Assembly (NCBI GenBank): GCA_905221605.1
Contig: CAJNDS010000073.1
Coordinates: 1-64,000 of the forward strand
Direction: 5' to 3'
From: Symbiodinium natans
Taxonomy: Eukaryota > Sar > Dinophyceae > Suessiales > Symbiodiniaceae
DNA: 64,000 nucleotides
Of the stretch, positions 36,031 through 46,906 are shown one piece after another. Numbering within the stretch: position 1 is the stretch's first letter; every line of letters starts with the position of its first letter. The notes beneath the pieces were generated by a model. The model was not told the DNA's origin and made no database searches. It saw only the letters and a program-made list of their open reading frames with translations. The position numbers were made by a program, and so were the translations under genes.

Positions 36031-37532
36031 TAAGCCAGCGAAGCCGTCACGATGTGGCATCCATCAACATTTGCTGCCGATCATCTCAAAATCAACAGCA
36101 AAGGGAGCACAGCTAGCAGTCCTGCATGCCCACCGGCAGGTCTCGCTTGGCGAAGAAGATGTCAGCTGCAAGGTGGGGATGCAGAGCCAACCAAGAGTTT
36201 ACTGCTTTAAGTTCTGGCTGCTCAGTCGGAGCCGTTCGGTGAAATTTGCCGACGTGTTGTCAAAGGACTTGCTACAGTGCAGGGGCACGCTTTGCATGCA
36301 GTGCCAATGCGGTTGAAAGCATCTTTGAGTGGTTCGACTGAATTTCGTGTGCTCACGAATGGTGGGAGAGGCGTGAGATTCTGCGGAGGCTGAAAACTTT
36401 ATGACAGCCATGGTCCGGCCACGCGCCTCCGGTGTTGATGCTGATGAAGCCTGAACCAAACTCCAGAGAGCAGCATCTCATCAAGCGAGAACCATAGCTA
36501 GCTGTTCTCAACTACAAGTTGGCAATTTGTTCTCACACGCTCTGTCAAACCAATCCCCTCCTACCGGTCGACCTGTTGAGGCTCCCCTGCACACACACAC
36601 ACACATACGTCTCCGAAGTGTCCACAAGACTGCTACCCTGCAGATGCTCGTTCCATGCCGAGCGACCATATCCACCTTTGCCAGAGAAGCCTTGCAGCTT
36701 TGGAGCGCTACTAAGACACCCGCTTTTCGCAAACCTGATGCCTCAGACACCTCGGAATAAGTCTTGGAGATGCAGTAAACGCCCGCAAGCAACTGATGAA
36801 CATTGTGTCCTAACGTTCCATTGTCTATTGAGGTCATCCAGCTTTCTGATAGCACATTTTTTTATAGTTCGGCTACCCACCTGTGAGATTTCGTGTTGAC
36901 CTCTATCCATCTCTCGCGAACGTCCGAACTATACAAAGAAGGAACACTATCTTCCTGGGATCCTCAGAAATGGAACTGATCGCAGAACTGCCAGGATTTA
37001 TGTAATTTGGAGGGTCTTCTGTTAGTCTGTTTATTGTTTTGGTAAGAAAGGCCACCACCTCCCTTCCTCAATCCACGAACCAAAAAACCTCACCAACAAC
37101 TTGGAAATTCTGGACTCTTGGACGTTTGGATTCTGAGTGTTTGGGAGGTTTGGCTTTTGGCTTTGAGCTAGTTGTGGATATCTTGGGCTTTTTTGACGGG
37201 TTGGTCCCTTCGCCGGGCGAGGGGGGTGAGCATACATACAGGTAGAGGAAAATTCTGCCATTTGTTTTGTAGTCTAGGGGTCAAAGCGTACAGGTTACTG
37301 TAACAGGGTGCAGGTTTAGCAGGTTTACCATTGAGGACTTCAGTTTGTGGTCTAGGCCTAAGCTGGGTTACTGAGCGGCCACAGACCAAACAGGTCGCCA
37401 TCATTTTCTGTTTTGAAGCATGTCTATGTTAGGTCGATGTTGAGCTCATCTTTTTGTCAGGCACTGCACACCCAAAGGCAAGGACACGCAGGAGAAAAAC
37501 TGTCATGTGCTAGTCACTACTAGTCCGCGTGA

Positions 37533-37735
37533 CCCCCGTGAACTCTGTCTTATGCTGCCGGGGGTCCGATCCCCGTCAACGACCGACGGCTACTATTGCA
37601 CTGTACACTAGTACATGGGCTGAGGGGGGACGCCGACCAGCCAAGCGACCGACAGCGGTGGTAACGAACTCCGTCTTTTGCTTCGGGGGGGAGCGGGGGG
37701 GGGTGGGGGTTCCGAACCCCTTAACAGCCGACGGA
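37533..37735. repeat. diverged direct duplication, copies about 130 bp apart
   Basis: Copy 1 (37533-37590) and copy 2 (37665-37735) share the order gaactcYgtcttWtgct, a G run, ccgaWcccc, aac and ccgacgg. Copy 2 carries an expanded G tract. Confidence 0.65.
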
Positions 37736-38381
37736 AGAAGGCCACCTTGTCCCTGCTGACCCCTCGCCCAAGCCGGGCTCCATACACACAAGCCCAACAA
37801 CAAGCTTCTCAAGGAAGCCTAGGGGACCCAGTAGGGTTTGCTTTATGGTAGGGTTCAGTGAGTTCAGGCTTGAGGGTTGAGCGATTTGGGCTTAAATCAT
37901 CGGCTCAGGCTAAAAAACTGAGGGGGAGGGCCCGGGAAGGCCGCAGTCGATTCGATTTCTGTGGGACGGGAAATACAGCAAACGGAAACACTTGAAGCTT
38001 AGTTGATTCTGGCCCGTGCCACTGTGGGCCAGACAGATATACAAAACGATCCTGCACTGGCCTCAACAGGAACACGTCGTGGCCCACAAGGCCCACAAGG
38101 CCCACAAGGGTCTGCATTACTCATGCTGCTGGCTGCAGGCCGAGAAGCTCTTCACTTGACCCATGCATCGCGTTCCAAAGCCTGCCCGATCCACAGACTT
38201 TGGTGCAGTCCCCCCCTCGTCCCCGTGCATGGCCGAATCCGAAACGCCTACTTGGGACCTGCAAACGGACTATCGGAACAACCGTGGCCCGATAGTCTAT
38301 CACTGCGTGGCCTGGCAAAACTAAACATGGAGTGCCCGCGCCCAACACTCACCAGAACCGACAACTGTGACAACTGCACCC

Positions 38382-38456
38382 CTGAAAGCCCCTGAAAGCC
38401 CCTGAAAGCCCCTGAAAGCCCCTGAAAGCCCCTGAAAGCCCCTGAAAGCCCCTGAA
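38382..38456. repeat. (CCCCTGAAAG)n array
   Basis: Seven to eight perfect tandem copies of a ten-base unit. Confidence 0.97.
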
Positions 38457-39707
38457 GGCCCAATAGCCCTGATCAACCTTCGGAGTCCCATGGACCGAAA
38501 GCTGTCTGAGCTGCACCTTCTATCCCGCGGCCCGCCGAAGGGGTGGGAATGGTCTGGGCTGCACCGCCCACAAACTGCAGATTCTTGGCCTCTGAAGCGA
38601 ACCAGTCCAGAGCTAGGAACTTGGGTGGAGCACAGTCATCGGAAGAGGCGGTTACCCCTCGGAATGCCTCTTAGCCATGCAGCACAGCACCCTGCAACCT
38701 CGCAACTCTACCAGGCTCAAGAACACCCCACTCCCTTCAATCTCCAATGCCTCCCTGCACACTGAATCCAGAAATGCTGGTTGGAAGTTGGCAACTCCAT
38801 GCTTCTGCCAGAAAACTCCTTAAACCCAGATTAAGCCACGGAGGGCAAGGAGTTGCAGGGGCTGGACATGCCTGTGGGCGGCCATCTGCTGCTGCAGTAA
38901 CGTCGTAAGCAAAGGTGATACCGTTCAACGCAGTCTCACCTCCATGGGCACACAAACCGAAAGTAACAATGTGGCCACTGCATGAGGCAGTAAGACACAC
39001 CCATAACCTCACATAAACTCGCAGTTCAACAGCAGTCTTGGGCCAGGCGATGCAAAATCAAGATTGTCCGTCTGGCACCTTGAAATTCAGGTGGCAGCTC
39101 TCTTCGGGGAAAGAACGTGTCCTGCGCCGACAGCAATTGTTGCCTCATACTCCCCCGTCTTGCAAACCAACTGCTTGTTCATGTCGCTTTGGCCTGTCCC
39201 GTTCAACAATCGTTTGTACATTTGATGACGGGTACGAAAGTAAGTTTCTAGGGCAGTGCGAAAGCTTGCATGAAGGAATCCCAACCCGCCTTGTGCCGGA
39301 AACGCAATCTTCTGCCCCACCGAACAGAGAACAAACCAACCAGCTGGGTTTAAGGTCTACAGCTCTAAAACCTGAACCAAATCTAAAGCTGTTGCGAGTC
39401 ACAATCACCGATACGATTGCATCGGGGGCTGAAACCTTAAAATAAAGTTCAAAACGCTTTTGTTTAACCTGCCAGGCTTGTGCACCCTGACCCTGAATTT
39501 GGGAGGCGCAGCTCCTTCTCCTGCCCCTCCGTGCGAAGGAAGCCAAAACCCCTGTCGTGGTTCCTTGGCTGAAGGATGCAGGTTCTTGAACCTTGCTCTT
39601 TGCAGTACAGGCAGCTTGGCATCGCTAAATTGAATTGCAAAGCACGCCCATCACACGCGGCACCGCAAGCCACAGGTTGATACAGTTTGGGACAAGCATC
39701 CAGTTCT

Positions 39708-40261
39708 TCACAACGCCAACTCGTCTGTCACCGGCGCCTGCATGTGACAGGGCTGCCAGCTGCTAGCAAATGGTTCTTGCAAAAACTTGGAAAGACAGCA
39801 TGGGCAAAATCTGGCAGAATTAATGATGCTCAGCCCGGCACAGCATCCGCCACCGCAGCCGCAGCCACTTCCGCAGCTACCGCATCCACAGCCACTGCAG
39901 CCGCAACCGTTACAGCCGCATCCAGCATAGCAGTTCCCACATCCACAGCCAGAGTTGCAACCGCACCCGCCGCAGCCACCGCAGCAGCCACCGCAGCAGC
40001 CACCGCCGCAGCCACCGCCGCAGCCACCGCCACAGCCACCGCCACAGCCACCGCCACAGCCACCGCCACAGCAGCCGCCGCCGCAACCACCGCAGCCGCA
40101 GCAGCCACCGCAGCCACTGCAGTTGCTGGCTCCGCAGCCGAAGTCACCGCACCCTCCGCAACCACCATAGCCACACCCTCCGCAGCCACAACCACAACCG
40201 CAGCTGCTGCAGCTGCCGCAACCACAGCCAGTCGAGCCGCATCCACAGCCACACCCGCAAC
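39708..40261 (-). CDS. Cys/Gly-rich protein, exon 2
   Basis: After an acceptor CTTCTCTGCACAG (40262) the frame is open for 183 codons to a TGA at 39708. About 135 of these alternate Cys and Gly (for example GCGCGNCYAGCGCNGCGCSG), with scattered Ser, Asn, Tyr and Asp. Cys uses both TGC and TGT, and Gly uses GGC, GGT, GGA and GGG. This synonymous variation points to selection on this frame rather than on the Ala or Pro/Gln frames that are also open. The tail is unlike the repeat (FCPCCLSKFFLQEPFASSWQ). Joined to exon 1 it reads in phase. Likely structural, disulfide-rich or metal-binding. Confidence 0.55.
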
Positions 40262-40608
40262 CTGTGCAGAGAAGACCCCTTCTCTAGCTGCAGAAGCCAT
40301 ACAGCGCAACAACGCAGCATGATACTGCAAGATGCTGTAAGATGCTCTCGCATTGCCTTCACCCCTTACATTCTCATGACTTGGCAGCTGGCTGGGACTC
40401 GAGGCCCGAGGACAGTACTGCAGAAGACACAGTAGCACAATCCCCTAACATACTATCCCTACATATCCCTACTCCCTCTACCCCTAGCAGTCGTAACAAC
40501 ATTCCAACCTCTCAAGCCCTCATTTGGAGGAGTTCAACTTGTTGCTTTCACGAAAAGCTGCTAAGATCAAGGGCCGGGCGGAGGGCCAATGTTGTGTTGG
40601 AGCCCAGC
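40262..40608 (-). other. GC-AG intron of the Cys/Gly-rich gene
   Basis: A 347-bp inferred intron with donor CCAG|GCTGGG at 40608 and acceptor CACAG at 40262. Removal joins AAT-CCA-G to GT-TGC-GGG and keeps the Cys/Gly frame. A stop (TAG) lies in this frame just upstream of the acceptor, so the sequence cannot simply be read through. Confidence 0.55.
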
Positions 40609-41146
40609 CTGGATTCGAGCCGCAGCTGCCACAGCAACCACCGCAGCCTCCGTCACAGCCGCAACCGCACCCACCACAGCCAGGATGGCAGCCACACCCT
40701 CCACATCCGAAGCAGTTGCTGTTGCAGCCGCCGCAGCCGCTACAGGCACAACCTCCGCAACAGCAGCTGCATGACCAGCATGAGAGATCGTTCAAAATGT
40801 TCAAGGGGCCATGACCGCTCTCACGTTCCAGCAGCGTGTACTTAGCATGACAGCTTTCGGGATGTCCTCCGTTGCAGGCACCGCAGCCGCAGCCACAGCC
40901 ACATCCGCCAAAGCCTCCACGCAAGAAACCGTGGCAGTGGGAAGCGCAGTGCTTGACATGTAGTCTATTTGCTTTCGGAACTTCGGGAGCTGCTGAAACT
41001 TCATAGTACGAGTATAAATCTTTTGAAACGACCATTGGGCTGACCGAAAGTGTTGTCAGTTGTCCGCGATTCGTTCCGCATTTTTTGCAGGATCGGCAAA
41101 CAAGCTGCTGACACGATGCCGGGACTAACTTCCTCTCCGACGGCAT
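40609..41146 (-). CDS. Cys/Gly-rich protein, exon 1
   Basis: From an ATG at 41146 the frame runs 179 codons plus one base to the GC donor. The start is MPSERKLVPASCQQLVCRSC, followed by KKCG, a CxxCxxC cluster that could bind metal. A leader of about 70 residues leads into GGFGGCGCGCGCGACNGG, a linker (ESCHAKYTLLERESGHG...), and a second Cys/Gly block with His, Asn and Asp (GCGGCGCHPGCGGCGCGCDG). The frame is open further upstream, so an earlier start or exon is possible. Predicted total is 363 residues. The family is unrecognised; keratin-associated or metallothionein-like composition is convergent, not proof. Confidence 0.52.
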
Positions 41147-41280
41147 CGGACTGTTACATGCTTCTTCTCGCCGCGCCTCCGGCGTCGTAGCCGCATCCTG
41201 CAAAGGAATCATGTGCACAACAACTCGAACCCAAACATGGCAGGCCAAGCAAGCGGAGGGTGCCCTTGGCTGCCGTTGCG

Positions 41281-41735
41281 AAGGATGACCGCGAAACCGA
41301 AGCGCGAACCGGGAAGCGTGACAGCAGGAACCGAACCGATAAAGAACCCGAAATGTGAAGCGAACCGAACCGGATACTCTTTGGTTCAGCGCCCGCAAAA
41401 GTCAAAACCCTCTGCCACTCGTACAAACCACATTTTCAGGATTGCAAAGGCTCGAACCGCATATAGCTCCATTGCCGAAAAAGCAGAGCATGGCAAAGCA
41501 TTTAACCGCCCTCCACGCCCTCACTCATCCTTCTCGCAGCCCGTGCTGCTCGTGATTTTGAGCAGCTCCCGGCCCGAAAACTCCAAAATCACGAGCTGTA
41601 CAGCACATTTTAGTAAAGAACCGCACGGCGAAACGAACCGTACGAACCGAATCCGATCGCGAACCGGAAAGGGTTCGTAGAAGGCTGAGTTCATGACAAA
41701 CCGAGTGGAACCGTGGCTGTCCTGTCGGTCCTGCA
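41281..41735. repeat. cluster of CGAACCG words
   Basis: The heptamer CGAACCG or near variants (gaaccgaaccg) occurs about ten times in 450 bp, at irregular spacing. It lies just 5' of the Cys/Gly-rich gene as read on the minus strand. It may be a degenerate satellite or regulatory sequence. Confidence 0.6.
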
Positions 41736-41855
41736 CCGAAGTCACCGTAGACAGGACCGGCAGCCACAGAGTCAGCTGGATCGCTGATAAGGCTGCCTGC
41801 ACAGGAAACAGGGCAGAATCAGATTGCTGATGCTGTCAAGGGTCAAGGCACTCAC

Positions 41856-42164
41856 ATGTCACCCATGCAGCCTGCACCTGACACTAGGAATATGGGAACT
41901 GACAACGAAGGCGCTCACACTCCTCCACCATTGGCACCAAAGAGCTTAACGTCCGCAGGCAAGTTGAAACAATTGCAAATCCACACGGTACGTCGTCTCA
42001 CACAGCAAAGGCAAGAAGACGGAAGACGCCTTGTGTGGAATCCATGGTGGCCTGATCAGATTCGTCAAGCGCTTCAAGCGACTCTCTCGGAAAGCGAAGG
42101 CTCCGTGATCCAAGAAGTGAAGACACAAGATCTGACATCAAATGTGGGCCACTTATTTGAATGA
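41856..42164 (+). CDS. possible plus-strand small protein or exon
   Basis: An ATG-started frame of 102 codons with natural composition: an acidic Pro-rich start (TDNEGAHTPPPLAPKSLTSA), a basic Gln-rich stretch (LKQLQIHTVRRLTQQRQEDG), then RRLVWNPWWPDQIRQALQAT and an acidic tail to TGA. No domain recognised. It is the most protein-like plus-strand frame in a window whose other coding evidence is on minus, so it might belong to an inserted element. The opposite strand is also partly open. Confidence 0.35.
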   Translation: MSPMQPAPDTRNMGTDNEGAHTPPPLAPKSLTSAGKLKQLQIHTVRRLTQQRQEDGRRLVWNPWWPDQIRQALQATLSESEGSVIQEVKTQDLTSNVGHLFE

Positions 42165-42658
42165 ACGGTTCCGCTCTGGGTATGATATACAGTGCAAGCG
42201 AGGATCCGGGGCTACCATAATTTCGGGTGCCTGAAAACATAACACACCCATGCCAGCATGTCCAACTTAGGCATCGGCCCTCGCTGAACCCGGCACGGCG
42301 TGGTCAATCGCGGGCTGTGTCAATGTCTGACGTTTGGTCGTCCACCTCGACTGTATTTAACTTGGGGGCGCTAGCGCAGGCTAGTATTCATCATGGCCTG
42401 TACCGCTGCCAGCAGGGTGCGGTTTGCAGCACCTAGTCGGTTGCCTGTGCGTGTCTCTGTGTGTGTGTGCACATGGACTTCCTGCAACATGTAAAAACAG
42501 GCGTGGCGCTGTTGAGCCATGCTGGGGGCGGCCGGTTGTACTCACGACTGCAAATGCCGCAAATCCACTTGCATGTTTATCATGGCCGTGGATCTGCACA
42601 AGCTACTGTCTGTGTCTCCTACACGGGTGGTTGCTGACAGCCCCTAGCCCCTGAAGAA
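42165..42658. other. no supported gene
   Basis: No convincing frame. A short (TG)n run is at 42458-42472. Confidence 0.45.
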
Positions 42659-43572
42659 TCACCAAAACCAGCCAATGAGGCAACGGAGCACTGCTTCAGA
42701 ACGCCTGCAGCGTCGAGGGCCTTGGCAGTGGAACGACACACTAGAACCAGGCGAGCATAGCGCTTCGGAAACAAGGGCAGGGCTCTCCCCCGTGCAGTGC
42801 AGCCAGGAGGCGCCAATGGCTAGGAGCACACCCGTAAAGAAGAGAAGCCCGGTGAGATCGACCTGCGATTCAGCACGCAAGACGCGGCGATCCACGGTTT
42901 GAAGATGAGGGTGGAGCATGCCATGTCACGCGTCCCATACGTGCAGCAGCAAGTATGTGGCCATGACTCCTCTCCCAGCTTCTGGCCTTGCGAAGTGCAC
43001 TGACGACTCCGAGCTGTGGTGGCCCGCCATGGTTGTCTGACAGGGGCACTTGCCAATACAGCCAATACGAAGCAGATTCCAGCGCTTGCCACACCTCCTT
43101 CGGCTCTCTTCTTACACTGCGACACTGCAAAGCAGGAGCACTGAGTCACAAAAGTCAATTCCTGCGGGTGAAGATGGACCTGACATGTCTACGCTTCGTC
43201 TGGCACCCCGCAGCGCTTCCTAGGAGTATCGGCCTTCGCCTGGAGACTCCCCACCTGCAACGTGGCCCTGGCGAATCTTTCCCAGTTGGGACACATTCAA
43301 GATCATTCAAGCTCATTCCGTTCAGCGCTTGTACTTGCTGGTGCCATCCGCAAGAAGCTCTAGTGCTGCACTCTTGGCACCAGGCCTGGAAGTGCAACAC
43401 GTCCGTCAGAAGCCACATGAGACCCAAAGCCAGAAGCATCCCCAGGTACCTTGGAGCGCAAGACTTGTCTCTTCAAGCGGAACAACTCGGGGGAATCGGT
43501 ACAACCTGAGCCGCAAGCGGTGGCAAGCCACAGATCATCTTCAGGCTCGGTACCTCTCAAAACAAAAGACAC
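42659..43572 (-). CDS. candidate exons, unknown membrane protein
   Basis: Minus segments with protein-like composition: 43380-43560 (LFRLKRQVLRSKVPGDASGF), 43200-43420 (MWLLTDVLHFQAWCQECSTR), 42930-43100 (SASYWLYWQVPLSDNHGGPP, then a basic stretch) and 42740-42880 (VDLTGLLFFTGVLLAIGASW, a clear membrane-type helix, then LHCTGESPALVSEAL). Family not recognised; exon edges not fixed. Confidence 0.3.
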
Positions 43573-44130
43573 GAGACCTGAAAACAGTGGTTTAGGGCAA
43601 GTATGGGGTTTAGGGTTGAGGTGACAGGGAACTGCATCTGCACAGTCGATGCACCATAAGGATGCATAGAACGCCGAAGATCAAGGCGATGACCTGCAGG
43701 AATCAAGAACGGGGTATCGCAAAACCGCATGCAAAGGCTGCAAGTCATCTCCCCACACTCCAAAATCGAAGCCCCTCAAGCAAAGCCACCATGCCAACAA
43801 GGCTGGCCTTCTGTCTAGTGATTGGGTCTGAGTCCTCCTTGCCACAAAGCGTCTCTACACCGACTCTGCATGTGATGCGAAGAGGTTCTGGTTCCTAAGG
43901 ATCAGGAAGCTAGGCGAAGACATGGCCTGCGCATGTAGCTTAACATTATCGCAGCTGAACAAGGCGAGACATCGTCGACGGTTGTTCCCGCCACAGTCTC
44001 CTCGTCCAGACCGGATTCTTTCAGAGGCTCCTGGCACGTCCCACGCAGAGGCGCAAACAGCACAAGCTCCACCCCAGACGAGTCTAGTCGGCAAAGGCAC
44101 CCGTGAGGGTGCAATGCAAGGAAGCAGGGC
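43573..44130. other. no supported gene
   Basis: Contains a small telomere-like word (ggtttagggttgagg, 43608-43622) and overlapping open frames without recognisable content. Confidence 0.45.
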
Positions 44131-44209
44131 CATGTGAGAGTTTACGAAAATAGGGGACTCCCGAATAACAAGCCAATAAGGTACCCCTAATCTCGGAAAC
44201 CTCCATGTT
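44131..44209. mobile_element. short terminal-inverted-repeat element, copy 2
   Basis: About 79 bp. One end (gtttacgaaaatagggga) matches the right end of the copy at 66-166. The other end, on the minus strand (acatggaggtttccgagatt then aggggtacc), matches its left end. The two copies lie in opposite orientation and share ends but not interiors. Confidence 0.5.
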
Positions 44210-45132
44210 GCATTGTATCCACGAGGCCTGCTCCCAGCCTGGACCTTTTTTGCGGTCCTGGCAAGTTGCAGGGGCAGCTGTGTCGGCGGCTCCTAGAAAT
44301 GCAAGAAAAATGCCTCCCGATGTCCTGCACCCTTCTGGGACCTTTCTGGGACCCACTAGGAACCCCCTCAAAACCCCTGAAACATCCCCCCCGACCTGCG
44401 AAAGGTTCTTCGAATTTTCTTGGGTCTTGGGGCGTGGGCGCGCGCAAGCGTTTACAGTTAAAGCCGTGGTCTTTCTTAACCCTTGCCTATGAGTGAGCTT
44501 TATTATCAACTTTTTGTCTTCTGCGGACGTTTTTTCCTTTATCTTCTTCGGACATCTCACTTTCTTGCATCCACGATAATAAATATGAACCCTTGACCTG
44601 GTGATTTGAGAAGCATCGGCTTGCACAGACCAGGAGCGTTCCACATAACTTTGATGGTTTTTACACCTGCTACTGCGAATCTAAGACTGAAGTGACGCAG
44701 GCTTACCAGACGCGAAGGATGCTCTTCAACAAACACGGAATTGGTGAGTGGGTTGTTGTTTTCCGAGCAAGCTACACAGACCAAATTAATCGATAAACCG
44801 CTCCGAGTCCACAGTAGGCCTACCACTACTTGTGAGGGCGGCGCAGACCCCACGACCTAGCTCCCGCTTCTGAGGGCGGTGCGGGAACATGCCAACAAAG
44901 AAAACAGTGCCTACCCTCGGAGTAGCACATGATGCGCACGGGCCCTCGGCCACGGGGCAAAAGAAATGCAGGCTGCACGCAGGCTTGTGGCTGACCCAAG
45001 CGGAGGCCGGCGCAGAGGGAGCAAGCTTGACTGACCCAAGCGGAGGCCGCAGGCAGGGAGGGGGACAAGCAGGACGGGCCTCAAGGAAAGCAAGAGCCAC
45101 GGACCGCAAGAGCGTTTACTTGGACGAAGGCC
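44210..45132. other. no firm gene
   Basis: A 186-codon minus frame (44084-44644) crosses the element above and has no recognisable content. A duplicated 19-base segment is at 44991-45049. Confidence 0.4.
44991..45049. repeat. 19-bp direct repeat, 40-bp spacing
   Basis: ctgacccaagcggaggccg occurs at 44991 and again at 45031, identical in both. Confidence 0.9.
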
Positions 45133-45663
45133 TCACGGCTCCACCAGTGGGGCCTCCTCCAACTCGACCGGCCCGAGGCGGCGGAGGATCGCTCGGGCAT
45201 TTTCCCGCTGGAGGGTGATGGCCAAGGCTTGCATCAACTGCTCCATCTCAACGGCCTCAGCCTCCCCCGTTTTGGCCGCGAGCATCTGCCCAAGAGCCTG
45301 CCAAGTCCGCCTAGCCACCGGGGCCCATCCCCCTGAAGCTTCGGCCACCAGCGGCACGAACTGCAAGCCTTCCGAAGCGCACAAGTCCTGGGTATGCATG
45401 TGGGTGCGCTTCCGAGCCTCATAGTCCTCCGCTGGGCCAAATTGAACGTCCATCTATTCTACAATCTCAGGAACATGCATGGGCACATATTCCCAAGCCA
45501 TCGCACCCGTCCTTGACGCGATGATCTGTTGGCGACGGTTCCGCCATAAGGCGACGCGCCTGGCACCTTTTGATCTGCCCATCAGTTCAAGGCCGCAGAC
45601 CACTCTGTCACCACGAACGCATGGAACTGAAAGGCATCTTTGAAAACTTTCAGCATGCAGCAT
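45133..45663 (-). pseudogene. LINE-type reverse-transcriptase protein, C-terminal remnant
   Basis: The frame 45133-45453 encodes YEARKRTHMHTQDLCASEGL, then QFVPLVAEASGGWAPVARRT and a long helix ending QRENARAILRRLG before the stop. The sequence Cys-x-x-x-Gly-hydrophobic-x-Phe-x-Pro-Leu-Val-hydrophobic-Glu-x-x-Gly-Gly-Trp followed by a helical tail is how many non-LTR retrotransposon polyproteins end, including abundant dinoflagellate ones. Immediately upstream an in-frame TAG (45454-45456) separates it from another open stretch (AMAWEYVPMHVPEIVE) in the same frame. The catalytic reverse-transcriptase core is not present. Most likely a 5'-truncated, decayed insertion. Confidence 0.5.
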
Positions 45664-45759
45664 GTCTCAGATGCCGATGGTTAATGATAGCTTTGGGAAG
45701 GACCGGCCTCAGACCAAACAGCGGCAGCACGCCTGCGGCCAATGACCTCACGTCTGTTT

Positions 45760-45819
45760 CCTACAAGGCTGGCCAATCTGGTTCGCGAATCCAAAGCCGC
45801 AGAGATCCCAATCGCAATT

Positions 45820-45853
<34 letters not shown>

Positions 45854-46906
45854 TAATACCAAACTGATGGCCCCCCGACCTGTGCCCAGGCTGACGTAAT
45901 TGAATGTGCAGTTTCTGCTTTCTCTCCTTGATTTTCTTGGGAGGTGATAGGCGTCGCCAAAACTGAACATACATACAACACTCCTACCAGTACTGTGAGG
46001 CTAACAGAGAAAGTCCGACACATGATCTGGCCACAGACTACCGCAGCAATCCACGCGGGTCTTGGAGCCTCTGCTATCACTGCTATCCGGCATTATCCGG
46101 CACTATGCGCGATGTAGTTTGCCACGTAACTGTTCCGAAAGGTCACACGGCACTATGATCGACACAAGCACTGCACAGCTAACCCCAAGCCCGCAGCGGA
46201 AGAAACAGCCACAGCACGGTATTCGTGGCTGAAATCTTCTCCCTGCAGTCCAAGATCCAAAGTCAGCAAAGGCTCTACAGATACAGTGAGACATGTCCAC
46301 CAAAACCTGATGACCCTGTAACAGGACGTTACCGTGAAACATGGCGATTAACCCAAGAAGGGTCTGCAAGCTAAGTCCAAGGCTGAATCCAAAGCATGGT
46401 GGTGGTCACGTCGCCGATCGGCGACCATGCTCCTGCCATTCGGTGGGAATCAGCAGGGAGTTCTGAAGGTGCATCTCTGCCGCTGTCTTCGCATGGCATC
46501 TTCTTATTCTTTTCTTCTTTAGCTGTTTTCGAGCCTCCAGCATTGGCTGCAATGACAGCCAAGCCGCCGCACAGGCGACGATATTCCTATCATCAGTTGC
46601 AGCGCAGGCATCGCGTCGAACAGACAGTGATGGTCTCATGTCTGCATCATATGTCTGGGAGAGACATTGAACATGTATGCTGGGAGGGGCCTCATCTTCG
46701 GAGGCCAGCCGCCGCAGAATTTTCACGGCAACGATGGTCGATGTGAGGTTGTCGATCACCTGGCCAAGTGCGTACACAGCAGACAGGTAAGAATTGTGAG
46801 CTTGGGATCTAGGTCGGCCCCAAACGCACGCGCGCTCAGATCTCACGTAGATGCACAAAAACCTGGCATTTAGGTCGCGTGTATGTAGTGTAGGGGGATT
46901 GGGCAA
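45760..46906 (-). CDS. candidate exons, unknown membrane protein
   Basis: Minus segments: 46680-46760 (VIDNLTSTIVAVKILRRLAS, after an AG), 46220-46380 (LGLIAMFHGNVLLQGHQVLV, then a Cys-containing stretch), 45860-46065 (RTFSVSLTVLVGVLYVCSVL, clearly hydrophobic) and 45760-45850, where a (CAG)11 run would encode poly-Ala before ELRLGSLRLWIREPDWPAL. This suits a multi-pass membrane protein. No signature motif and no confirmed splice pairs. Confidence 0.3.
45820..45852. repeat. (CAG)11 triplet repeat
   Basis: Eleven perfect CAG units. On minus this is CTG or GCT; in the frame that continues the candidate exon it is poly-Ala. Confidence 0.97.

Larger units (their letters stand above)
36031..39707. 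other. no firm gene; small repeats
   Basis: Nothing is supported as coding. Frames at 36508-36760, 38737-39012 and 39464-39673 (Cys-containing) are open but unrecognised. Contents otherwise: (CA)n at 36590-36606, a duplicated segment at 37533-37735, a triple ggcccacaa at 38081-38110, and a ten-base array at 38382-38456. Confidence 0.4.

Noticed and set aside
37560-37580. tRNA T-arm-like ggggtccgatcccc
   Set aside because: There is no matching anticodon arm, D-arm or acceptor stem around it.
39687-40438. Ala-rich frames on plus (211 codons) and minus (202 codons), and a Pro/Gln frame on plus
   Set aside because: They overlap the Cys/Gly frame. Third-position variation and the splice phase favour Cys/Gly; the others are shadows.
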